DNA of 15,086 nt from Thioalkalivibrio sp. (GTDB lineage Bacteria; Pseudomonadota; Gammaproteobacteria; Ectothiorhodospirales; Ectothiorhodospiraceae), in the NCBI GenBank assembly GCA_003555285.1, contig PWGH01000133.1, positions 1 through 15,086 of the forward strand, read 5' to 3'. Shown piece by piece: positions 1 to 6,289 of this stretch. The notes beneath the pieces are model-generated. The model ran no database searches and had not been told where the DNA came from. It worked only from the letters and a program-made list of their open reading frames with translations. Positions within the stretch are counted from its first letter, which is position 1, and each line of letters opens with the position of its first letter. A program made the translations under genes and the position numbers.

Positions 1-450
1 CCAGGCATCGATCTGGCGCAGCACCTCAAGCCGCGCCTCGGCATCATTGCGAAGACGCAAGGCCTCGGCCGGTGGCATCCGCAGCACCGTCCCGGCGAGC
101 AGGGTGTTGATGTTATCGGCTGCGAAGGCATGCGGGTTGACGTCGAGGTAGGCCAGCATCGCCTGGTTTGTGGAGACCCCGGAGAGTTCCAGCGCCTGGA
201 CGACACTGAACAGCGTATCCCCGGGGCGCACCCGGTAGTCCGAGGCCTGCGGCGCTCCCGGACTCCCGTGGCCGGTTGGGGTCCCGGTGGCGACGGCGGA
301 CTCCGAACCCAGTATCGCGACGAAGAGCACCACGGATACGGTGGATGCCGACAGCCCGAACAGCTCAAGAAGGCGCCTTCCGAACCCGTTCCTTCCCCGC
401 CCGACTGGGTCACCACGAACACCTTCCATCGTTTTCTTGATCATGCTCAT
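1..450 (-). CDS. fimV: FimV-like LysM-domain protein, N-terminal part (runs off left edge)
   Basis: I translated the minus strand from an ATG at 450; it stays open through base 1, giving 150 residues of a longer protein. Visible in order: a basic N-terminus, a hydrophobic segment at about residues 33-48 (signal anchor or signal peptide), a short Gly/Pro/Ser linker, then a LysM-type module at about 72-125 starting YRVRPGDTLFSV and containing a NPHAFAADNIN stretch and GTVLRMP. The NP.AF...NIN.L..G..LR.P pattern is typical of FimV/TspA-type proteins, large inner-membrane proteins that bind peptidoglycan and support type IV pili and polar organisation. A helical, charged segment begins after residue 128, as in FimV. 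A second ATG at 444 has an AGGG at better spacing and may be the true start. The C-terminal cytoplasmic part lies outside the window, so FimV versus another LysM protein is not fully settled. Confidence 0.72.
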   Translation of the reverse strand, partial: MSMIKKTMEGVRGDPVGRGRNGFGRRLLELFGLSASTVSVVLFVAILGSESAVATGTPTGHGSPGAPQASDYRVRPGDTLFSVVQALELSGVSTNQAMLAYLDVNPHAFAADNINTLLAGTVLRMPPAEALRLRNDAEARLEVLRQIDAW

Positions 451-821
451 CCCTGTGACTGGGTTTTCGCCAGAGGCACCGTTTTTGCTCGGCCCTGCGC
501 AGGGTCCATCGATACCCGGGTGCAAACCCACGGGTGGAGCTCCGGTTGCGCTCTTGCTTACCCCTTGTTTCGGCCGTTGCCGCAGATACCTGAGGATTCT
601 TCACGCAACTCGGCCTCGGCCTCGGCCCGGGTCCGACGTTCCGATGAAGATTCGCCCGTGCTGCAGACGCACGCGCCGCCTTTGCTGCATCGGCTCACTA
701 CCTAGGCATCCAAACGTCTTGTTGGCCTTGCGTTGAATCTTTAACTTGAAAGCTCAGGGTTGGAAGACGCGCCAGGATGAACGCTCTTTCCGAGCCTCCA
801 CGGTCTGATGGAGCTGATGCC
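451..821. other. Divergent intergenic region between fimV-like and pilZ-like genes
   Basis: No convincing gene is seen. It should hold the promoters of both divergent genes. Visible items: a perfect 12-bp palindrome CCCTGCGCAGGG at about 493-504; three tandem copies of CTCGGC at 609-626; and, upstream of the pilZ-like gene, a weak sigma-70-like pair TTGTTG (719-724) and TAACTT (742-747) with a 17-base spacer. The frame of the fimV-like gene stays open upstream to a stop at 601-603, but there is no family-like sequence in that extension. Confidence 0.5.
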
Positions 822-1127
822 ATGAATTATTGCGACGACCAGCGTATCCGGTTTCGACACGTCATGTACCTGAATACCGGGGATGGCGCTCCGGTCAAGG
901 TCCTGAGCCGTACCCTCTCCAGTAGCAGTGTGTTCGTGGAATATACCGGGCATCTGAGCAAGGACTCGGTCGAGATGGTCTTTCCGGAAGTGGAATCAGA
1001 CACGGCTCCGAATCGCATCATGGGCCGCGTGATTGGCCGTTGCCGTGATGGCATCTGGGTCTGCTTCCATCGACATCGGAATGCCGGCATGCCAGCCACC
1101 CAGGGCCATTTCGCGGGTGAGCCTTGA
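822..1127 (+). CDS. Small PilZ-like domain protein
   Basis: This is a 101-residue soluble protein. The ATG at 822 is preferred over one at 777 because GGAG lies 8 bases upstream of it, while the 777 start has AGG abutting the ATG. The pattern resembles a single-domain PilZ protein: an N-terminal RxxxR (R8-R12), then beta strands with VKVLSRTLSSSSVFVEYTG and a late hydrophobic strand (GRVIGRCRDGIWVCFH). PilZ domains bind cyclic di-GMP through RxxxR and a D/N-x-S-x-x-G motif. Here the second motif is degenerate: T31 and S36 sit where Asp/Asn and Gly are expected, with S33 kept. Ligand binding is therefore uncertain. Its proximity to a FimV-like gene would suit a surface or motility role, but that is inference. 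It converges on the kdkA-like gene with only 22 bases between. Confidence 0.6.
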   Translation: MNYCDDQRIRFRHVMYLNTGDGAPVKVLSRTLSSSSVFVEYTGHLSKDSVEMVFPEVESDTAPNRIMGRVIGRCRDGIWVCFHRHRNAGMPATQGHFAGEP

Positions 1128-1149
1128 CGCGGGCAAACCCGGAATGGGA

Positions 1150-1998
1150 TCAAGCCGCGGCATAACCTTCGACAAAGGCCTCCCACCGTGAGTTCGGTAG
1201 CGGGTCAGCCCGCAACTTGTCCACGGATCGCCGCAGGCGTTGCAGATTTCGCATCTTCCAGCGGGTTGGTCCATCCCGCTCTGGGCGCAGAACGCCCTTG
1301 TCGAAGTCGATCAGATAGAGTCCCTCGGTCGTGACCAGGATGTTGTTGCAGTTGAGATCCGCGTGGTCCAGTCCAACATCGTGGAAGCGGCGGATGAGTT
1401 GCCCCACGGCCCGCCAAAGGGTCGGCGTGGCCCCATCGAGGTAGGCGGAGAACGGCACCGCATCGGTGATGGCCCCCACAATGATCGCAGCGTGATAGGT
1501 GATGGCCGTCGGCCGTTCGAACCAGGCGGCGATCGGCTGGGGTACCGGCAAGCCCTGGTCCACCAATCGGTTCAGCAACCGGAATTCGGCGAAGGAACGC
1601 ACCTGATCGATCCCTGTAAAGACATAGCTGCGTTCACTGACGCTGGCCACCCAGCCGCCCCGGCGATAGTGCCGAAGCACCCAATGCGCCTGGCCTTGGT
1701 GCAGGAACCAGGCACTGCCGCGACCGCCGCGGACCACGGCGGTCGCGGCAGTGCCCCACCAGTCCGGCTGAAACCATTCGCGACGCACGGCACCGGCCCA
1801 TTGTGGACCGGTGAGAAATCCTGCGCGGCGGTGTCCGAGGACGACCTCCCCGGTCGAGGGTGACGTGGATGTGTGCAAAACGTTGATGCGCAGCCTCCGC
1901 AAGTGGGTTGCATTATCAGAGATTATCGTACCGTCCTCAATGCAGCGGGCGGCCGTGTGCCGCACTAGCGCGGAGCCCCGGATGCCCCAGCCGTCCAC
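1150..1998 (-). CDS. kdkA: 3-deoxy-D-manno-octulosonic acid (Kdo) kinase family protein
   Basis: The encoded protein is a small kinase-fold protein of the KdkA/WaaP group, which phosphorylates Kdo in the LPS inner core at the cytoplasmic membrane face using ATP. Family signatures are clear: LRHYRRGG (108-115), RSFAEFRLLNRL and GLPVPQPIAA, the catalytic loop HADLNCNNIL (212-221), the metal-binding IDFDKG (230-235) and the C-terminal W-x-x-R-N-L-x-R-L-x-R-S pattern. The longest reading starts at GTG 1998, giving 282 residues; TAA and TGA lie in frame just upstream. KdkA proteins are usually about 235-250 residues, so roughly the first 40 residues are probably untranslated. A TTG at 1878 would give 242 residues but has no well-placed ribosome site; GGAGG sits 15 bases away. 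The family call is firm and the start is not. Confidence 0.85.
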   Translation of the reverse strand: MDGWGIRGSALVRHTAARCIEDGTIISDNATHLRRLRINVLHTSTSPSTGEVVLGHRRAGFLTGPQWAGAVRREWFQPDWWGTAATAVVRGGRGSAWFLHQGQAHWVLRHYRRGGWVASVSERSYVFTGIDQVRSFAEFRLLNRLVDQGLPVPQPIAAWFERPTAITYHAAIIVGAITDAVPFSAYLDGATPTLWRAVGQLIRRFHDVGLDHADLNCNNILVTTEGLYLIDFDKGVLRPERDGPTRWKMRNLQRLRRSVDKLRADPLPNSRWEAFVEGYAAA

Positions 1999-2502
1999 AA
2001 TTCATTACGCGCAGTGTAGAACTACGGTATTCGGTCGCTTGCCTGCACCCGCGTCAACGGATGCCGTTGTGCGCTGGGCAACCCGGATCGGCGCGGGGCT
2101 CAACCCCTTTCACACCATTCTTCCCGAAGGTGTAAAAATCGCCAAAACAGTCGACAATTCCTTTTATCAAGCCGTTTGCGCACCCCAGCCGCCTCCCTTG
2201 GAACACGCCATTGCGGCCCTGCGTTTGGCATTTTCTAGCGCGGTCACGAACCACCCGGATACGGATTCGCGCCGAAAAACCGGTGGCTTCCAATGCCACT
2301 CAGATGGGCATTGATCGGACTACGTAGGGCCGTTACGGATCGCTAGACTGTATTTTCAGGCCCACCCGCCAGACCGCCGCGAAACGATCACCGCCCAACC
2401 GTTGCGCGGCAGCGGGCGCTCCAGGCTGCGGCCTATCGGCACTGATGGTATCCATCCGAACGAAATTTTCTCCAGGTGTCCCATGGCGACAAGGAGACGG
2501 TG
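1999..2502. other. Divergent intergenic region between kdkA and ybhB-like genes
   Basis: About 500 bases without a gene I can support. Around 2105-2180 the sequence is visibly richer in A+T than its surroundings. An open plus-strand frame ending at 2314 has codon third positions less GC-biased than neighbouring genes and no recognisable domain, so I do not call it. On the minus strand a TACACT -10-like box (2013-2018) sits too close to the GTG at 1998 for a normal leader, which fits a kdkA start further inside. A short inverted repeat GATGG-TAT-CCATC (2444-2456) lies 46 bases before the ybhB-like start and could be an operator. Confidence 0.4.
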
Positions 2503-2982
2503 ATGGGTTTTGCGCTGTCCGATCTTCAAGTGACCAGTTCGGCCTTCGGGCAGGATGCAGCGATTCCGACCCGACACACGGGAGAAGGCGAGAACCGCTC
2601 ACCGGATCTCGCCTGGACCGGTGTTCCAAGCGGCACCCGCAGCCTGGCCGTATTCTGTCACGATCCCGATGCACCGCTGATCTCCGCTCGCGGCACCTAC
2701 GGCTTCGTCCATTGGGTCCTGTACAACATCCCGCCAGCGGTTAACCGCCTGCCGGAAGGTGTATCCGAGTACACCGCCGGCCACAACGACTTCGGAAAGC
2801 TCGGCTATGGCGGGCCCTTGCCGCCGGCGGGGCACGGTGTTCATCGGTACTACTTCTGGGTAGTGGCGCTGAAGCAGCCCCCGGAGTTCGCGTCCGATCT
2901 CACGCTCTGGTCATTCCTCGAACAGGCCGAACCCATGGTCACCGCCATGAACCGGCTGGTTGGCACCTTTCGGCGCGGCTGA
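2503..2982 (+). CDS. YbhB/YbcL family protein (bacterial PEBP / Raf kinase inhibitor-like)
   Basis: This is a 159-residue phosphatidylethanolamine-binding-protein fold. The ATG at 2503 is chosen because AAGGAG lies 6 bases upstream; an in-frame GTG at 2476 would add nine residues that include that site. Ligand-pocket motifs of the family are intact: DPDAP (54-58), GFVHWVLYNIP (67-77) and the GPLPPAGHGVHRY block (104-116). No signal peptide is seen, so it is probably cytoplasmic like E. coli YbhB. The physiological ligand of bacterial members is not established, and no function beyond the fold should be assumed. It is followed after 18 bases by an unknown gene, with which it likely forms an operon. 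Confidence 0.9.
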   Translation: MGFALSDLQVTSSAFGQDAAIPTRHTGEGENRSPDLAWTGVPSGTRSLAVFCHDPDAPLISARGTYGFVHWVLYNIPPAVNRLPEGVSEYTAGHNDFGKLGYGGPLPPAGHGVHRYYFWVVALKQPPEFASDLTLWSFLEQAEPMVTAMNRLVGTFRRG

Positions 2983-3000
2983 GCTGGAGGCGACCAGATC

Positions 3001-3429
3001 ATGGCACATCGAGCCAACCTGTATTCCCGCCACCACGAGGTGCAGCCTCTGGAGATCCGCCGCAATCGCATTGTCGAGGCCCGGCAATACAACCAGGGGC
3101 AGATTGGATTGAAGAATTTGCAGCCCGAGATCCGCTTCCAGATTCCCCGGCTCAAGCACATGGACCTGATTCTGCAAAAGGAGGCCTGGATCGTGGTGGA
3201 CCGGGTGTTGAACGATATGCCGGTACTGGCCTGGATGCACTTCCAGGTCAGCCAACGCGACAACCTGCACAAGCCGATCCATTGCGAGGTTTACACTTGG
3301 CATTTTCTGGCGGGCATGTTGATGACCCGCACCCTGGAAACCTTGGGTGCCATGCTGCAGGCCGAACTCGAGGACCCCTACCAGCACCATAGCCAGCCGC
3401 AGATTCTGAAATTCCCCCAGCCCCGCTGA
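3001..3429 (+). CDS. Conserved-looking protein of unknown function
   Basis: This is a 142-residue soluble protein that I do not recognise. A GGAGG lies 10 bases before the ATG and the gene starts 18 bases after the ybhB-like stop, so it is well supported as a real, co-transcribed gene. The N-terminal half is basic and rich in His, Arg and Gln. The middle (about 60-95) alternates hydrophobic and charged residues around the sequence WIVVDRVLNDMPVLAWMHFQ. The C-terminal half has a likely amphipathic helix (about 100-125, WHFLAGMLMTRTLETLGAML) and a His/Gln/Pro tail. Several His residues (near 79, 90, 94, 101) and one Cys are clustered but do not form a motif I can name. There is no signal peptide or membrane segment. 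Confidence 0.7.
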   Translation: MAHRANLYSRHHEVQPLEIRRNRIVEARQYNQGQIGLKNLQPEIRFQIPRLKHMDLILQKEAWIVVDRVLNDMPVLAWMHFQVSQRDNLHKPIHCEVYTWHFLAGMLMTRTLETLGAMLQAELEDPYQHHSQPQILKFPQPR

Positions 3430-3707
3430 AATTCCGTCCCCGGTTCACTCGAGCGGACGCCGGATTCTCAGAGGCTGCGATGACCCCGGAACCCCGTTCG
3501 CGGTGGGGCGCCTAGGCACTTGCGGCCGATGCCCCCCCGGCCCCTGGGCCTGAAACGGCATGCCGGCACCCCGCGCGACAGGCCTAGGGCGCTCGGGCCG
3601 CGGTCATTGGTGCGCCGTCATTGGTAGCAAAAAACCCTCCATCCGGGCAGACTTGCGACGCGGATCGATTCGTATCCTGCGTCATTGCTGTCCCCGGGAG
3701 GACCACC
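3430..3707. other. Intergenic region with large imperfect inverted repeat and short direct repeats
   Basis: A non-coding gap before the doxX-like gene. It contains GCGCCTAGGC (3508-3517) and its near-complement GCCTAGGGCGC (3582-3592), which pair apart from one bulged C, enclosing a GC-rich interior that includes the palindrome CGGCATGCCG (3556-3565). Just downstream, GTCATTGGT occurs twice at a 14-base interval (3603-3611 and 3617-3625), and GTCATTG again at 3681-3687. These could be a structured transcript end plus an operator for the next gene; neither role is shown by the sequence. Confidence 0.45.
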
Positions 3708-4103
3708 ATGCATTCAACCCTGCTTGATGATACCGGCAAGCTTCTCTTTCGCTTGGGTTTCGGCGTTCTGTTTCTGCTTCACGGCCTGAATAAGATCACG
3801 AATGGCATCGACGGCATTCAGGCCATGGTGGTCAATGCCAACCTCCCGGAAGTCCTCGCCTATGGGGTGTATGTGGGCGAGGTGTTGGCGCCGCTTCTGA
3901 TCATTCTCGGCTGGCATGCCCGCCTCGGCGCCGTACTGACCGCCATCACCATGGTTTTCGCCATTCACTTGGCCCACGCCCACCAACTGCTGGACATGAC
4001 CGCCCACGGCGGCTGGCAACTCGAGCTGCAGGGCATGTTCCTGCTCGCCGGCATCGCCATCGCGCTGTTCGGTCCCGGGCGTTTCAGCCTGAACGGGCGT
4101 TGA
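3708..4103 (+). CDS. DoxX family inner-membrane protein
   Basis: A 131-residue polytopic membrane protein. The ATG at 3708 follows GGGAGG with six bases between, which is better than an in-frame start at 3621 that would add 29 unrelated residues. Four hydrophobic segments are visible at roughly 10-27, 50-68, 72-92 and 104-123, and the first carries the family-like LLFRLGFGVLFLLHGLNK. DoxX-type proteins are small four-helix membrane proteins; characterised relatives are linked to thiosulfate:quinone oxidoreductase (DoxD/DoxX in Acidianus) or to redox stress, but most members, including this one, have no proven role. A partner DoxA-like gene is absent here. It lies 34 bases upstream of the mtaD-like gene on the same strand and may be transcribed with it. 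Confidence 0.85.
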   Translation: MHSTLLDDTGKLLFRLGFGVLFLLHGLNKITNGIDGIQAMVVNANLPEVLAYGVYVGEVLAPLLIILGWHARLGAVLTAITMVFAIHLAHAHQLLDMTAHGGWQLELQGMFLLAGIAIALFGPGRFSLNGR

Positions 4104-4137
4104 TCCGGCACGGCCGCCGGACAACCCGGGCCTCGAG

Positions 4138-5454
4138 ATGACCGACACCCTGATCCTGAGCGGCCGATGGGTGCTGCCGATGGTCCCGCGGGTACCCGCG
4201 CTGGCGGCCCACGCCGTGGTGATCCGGGGGGGGCGCATTCTCGCCGTCCTGCCGCAAGCCGAGGCCCAGGCCCGTTATCCCGGGGCCGAGCACCGGGACT
4301 TCCCGCGCCATGCCCTACTTCCCGGCTTCGTCAATGCGCACACCCACGCTGCGATGAGCCTGCTCCGGGGGGTCGGCAGCGACCTCCCGCTGATGGAATG
4401 GCTGCAAGATCATGTCTGGCCGGCCGAGGGCAAGCTGTTGTCGCCGGACTTCGTACATGCCGGCACGCGGCTGGCGGTGGCCGAGATGATCCGCAGCGGC
4501 ACCACCTGTTTCAGCGATATGTATCTGTTCCCGGAGGAGACGGCGCGCGTGGTCGACCAGAGCGGCATCCGTGCGGTCCTGGGTCTGACCGTGATCGATT
4601 TCCCGACATCGTGGGCAGCAACCACGCAGGAGTATTTCCAGAAGGGTGCCGACCTGGTCGCGGCTTGGCAGGGGCACAGGCGTATCCGCTTCACCCTGGC
4701 CCCGCATGCTCCCTACACGGTCAGCGACGACACCTTGCGGGAAATCGGGAGGCGGGCCGAACACCTGGAGGTGCCGATCCACATGCATGTGCACGAGACC
4801 GCCCACGAGGTCGCGACTGCTCTGACCGACCACGGCGAACGCCCGTTGACTCGCCTGGCGCGATTGGGGATGCTCCAACGGCCCTTCGCAGCCGTGCACA
4901 TGACGCAACTCGATGACCGGGAACACGAGGCCTTGATGGCACACCCGGTGTCGGTAGTGCATTGCCCGGAATCGAACCTGAAGCTCGCCTCCGGTTTCTG
5001 CCCAGTGGCCCGATTGCTGGGCAACGGGGTGAATGTGGCGCTCGGCACCGACGGTGTGGCCTCGAACAACGATCTCGACATGCTCGGGGAGTTGCGGACC
5101 GCGGCCCTGTTGGCCAAGGGCGTGGCCGGCGACGCCGCGGCCGTCAACGCGGTCCAGGCGCTTGAGATGGCCACTCGCAATGGCGCCCGCGCGCTCGGCC
5201 TGGAGGCGGAGATCGGCTCCCTGGAACCGGGTAAATGCGGCGACGTGATCGCGATTGATCTGGGCAGTCTGGAATTCCAACCGGCCCACGATCCCCATGC
5301 CCAGATCGTCTATGCCGCCACCCGCGATGCCGTAACCGATGTCTTCGTGGCCGGGCGGGCGTTGCTCCGGGACCGGGAACTGCTTACGCTGGACCTCGAC
5401 GAACTCACGAATCTGGCCCAAACCTGGCAGGAACGCGTGCAGGCGGCCCATTGA
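4138..5454 (+). CDS. mtaD: TRZ/ATZ-family amidohydrolase, probable 5-methylthioadenosine/S-adenosylhomocysteine deaminase
   Basis: The 438-residue length is full for the family. It is a cytoplasmic metal-dependent deaminase of the amidohydrolase superfamily; the closest characterised group removes the 6-amino group of methylthioadenosine or S-adenosylhomocysteine to give the inosine forms. Metal-site motifs are present in order: GFVNAHTHAAMS with HxH at 68 and 70, the HMHVHET segment at 215-221, the HCPESNLKLASG block (275-286), and GTDGVASNNDLDM with Asp at 305. The C-terminal beta-sandwich includes LEPGKCGDVIAID. The gene order deaminase-ubiG-mupP matches what I recall for Pseudomonas, where the deaminase has been studied on methylthioadenosine. 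Substrate specificity in this superfamily is hard to read from sequence, so other amino-purines remain possible. No strong ribosome site is seen before the ATG. Confidence 0.85.
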   Translation: MTDTLILSGRWVLPMVPRVPALAAHAVVIRGGRILAVLPQAEAQARYPGAEHRDFPRHALLPGFVNAHTHAAMSLLRGVGSDLPLMEWLQDHVWPAEGKLLSPDFVHAGTRLAVAEMIRSGTTCFSDMYLFPEETARVVDQSGIRAVLGLTVIDFPTSWAATTQEYFQKGADLVAAWQGHRRIRFTLAPHAPYTVSDDTLREIGRRAEHLEVPIHMHVHETAHEVATALTDHGERPLTRLARLGMLQRPFAAVHMTQLDDREHEALMAHPVSVVHCPESNLKLASGFCPVARLLGNGVNVALGTDGVASNNDLDMLGELRTAALLAKGVAGDAAAVNAVQALEMATRNGARALGLEAEIGSLEPGKCGDVIAIDLGSLEFQPAHDPHAQIVYAATRDAVTDVFVAGRALLRDRELLTLDLDELTNLAQTWQERVQAAH

Positions 5455-5470
5455 GCGGAATGGAATAGCC

Positions 5471-6244
5471 ATGAGCACCCCCGAAACCGGATCCGAATCG
5501 ACCAACATCGATCCGTCGGAAGTCGCCAAATTCACCGCCCAGGCGGAACACTGGTGGGACGCCACCGGCCCGATGGCGTCTCTGCATGCGATCAACCCCT
5601 TGCGCCTGAACTGGATCGACGACCATGCCGACCTGCCAGGCAAACGGGTGCTCGACGTCGGCTGCGGCGCGGGAATCCTCGCCGAGGCAATGGCCCTGCG
5701 CGGCGCCGAGGTGACCGGAATCGATGCCAGCGCCGAGGCGCTCGAGGTGGCCCGGGCCCATGCCCAGGCGAGCCAAGTCGCCGTGGCCTATCACCACACC
5801 TCGGCGGAGGCCTTCGCCGAACGCCATGCCGGCCGCTTTCATGTGGTGACCTGCATGGAGATGCTGGAGCATGTGGCCGATCCCGAGGCGGTCCTCGTGG
5901 CCCTGGCCCGGCTGCTGGCACCGGGTGGCAAGCTGTTCGTGTCCACGATCAACCGCACCCCGCGCGCCTTCGCCGAAGCCATCCTCGGTGCCGAGTACCT
6001 GCTGCGCCTGCTGCCCGCCGGCACGCACGAATACGCACGCTTCATTCGCCCCTCGGAGCTGGCCATGCCCCTGCGCCGCCACGGCCTGGCGATCCGCGAT
6101 CTGCGCGGCCTGACCTATTCCCCACTGACCCGACACTACCGTCTGACCCCCTCGGTGGCCGTGAACTACCTCCTGTATGCCGAAGACGCAGCCATCGAGG
6201 ATTCGATCGGAGATCCGAGCAGGAATCCGAGTGTGACGTCATGA
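5471..6244 (+). CDS. ubiG: UbiG, bifunctional ubiquinone O-methyltransferase
   Basis: This 257-residue SAM-dependent methyltransferase performs both O-methylations of ubiquinone biosynthesis, associated with the membrane-proximal Ubi complex. The ATG at 5471 begins the family-like sequence after an in-frame but unrelated upstream stretch that overlaps mtaD; GGAATGGA precedes it. Seen: N-terminal VAKFTAQAEHWWDATGPMASLHAINPLRL, SAM motif I VLDVGCGAG (60-68), acidic EVTGIDAS, CMEMLEHVADP (128-138), and the UbiG-specific STINRTPRAFAEAILGAEYLLRLLPAGTHEY block. Family members are about 235-245 residues; a short polar tail after about residue 240 is extra. It starts 16 bases after mtaD and its stop TGA overlaps an ATG (ATGA) that opens a chain of mini-ORFs leading to the next gene. 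Confidence 0.96.
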   Translation: MSTPETGSESTNIDPSEVAKFTAQAEHWWDATGPMASLHAINPLRLNWIDDHADLPGKRVLDVGCGAGILAEAMALRGAEVTGIDASAEALEVARAHAQASQVAVAYHHTSAEAFAERHAGRFHVVTCMEMLEHVADPEAVLVALARLLAPGGKLFVSTINRTPRAFAEAILGAEYLLRLLPAGTHEYARFIRPSELAMPLRRHGLAIRDLRGLTYSPLTRHYRLTPSVAVNYLLYAEDAAIEDSIGDPSRNPSVTS

Positions 6245-6289
6245 TTCAGTCATCATGACCCCGGCACCACGATGACCCAGGCACCATGA
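6241..6289 (+). other. Chain of three ATGA-linked mini-ORFs between ubiG and the phosphatase gene
   Basis: Three minimal reading frames tile this stretch: 6241-6258 (MIQSS), 6255-6275 (MTPAPR) and 6272-6289 (MTQAP). The first start overlaps the ubiG stop as ATGA, each later start overlaps the previous stop as ATGA, and the last stop overlaps the phosphatase ATG at 6286, again as ATGA. All four junctions were read base by base. The peptides are unlikely to matter; what is visible is a possible relay for terminating ribosomes to reinitiate stepwise into the next gene. Confidence 0.55.
6255..6288 (+). repeat. 17-bp tandem duplication (2 units)
   Basis: Units 6255-6271 and 6272-6288 match at 15 of 17 positions (ATGACCCNGGCACCANG). 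Because 17 is not a multiple of three, each copy shifts frame, and the ATGA junction at the repeat boundary is recreated with each copy. The third ATGAC at 6286 is the phosphatase start. Confidence 0.85.

Noticed and set aside
609..626. Three tandem CTCGGC hexamers as a regulatory repeat or CRISPR-like element
   Set aside because: The run is too short and lacks spacers; it is a low-complexity GC run.
1131..1142. Small hairpin CGGG-CAAA-CCCG between the pilZ-like and kdkA genes as a terminator
   Set aside because: The stem is only four or five pairs and no T-run follows on either strand.
1811..2314. 167-codon plus-strand frame over the kdkA 5' end and the following gap
   Set aside because: The first part is antisense to kdkA; the rest has weaker third-position GC than real genes here, no ribosome site at an internal start and no recognisable domain.
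4315..5643. 442-codon open frame on the minus strand opposite mtaD
   Set aside because: It is antisense to a clear amidohydrolase gene and arises from high GC codon bias; no recognisable domain.
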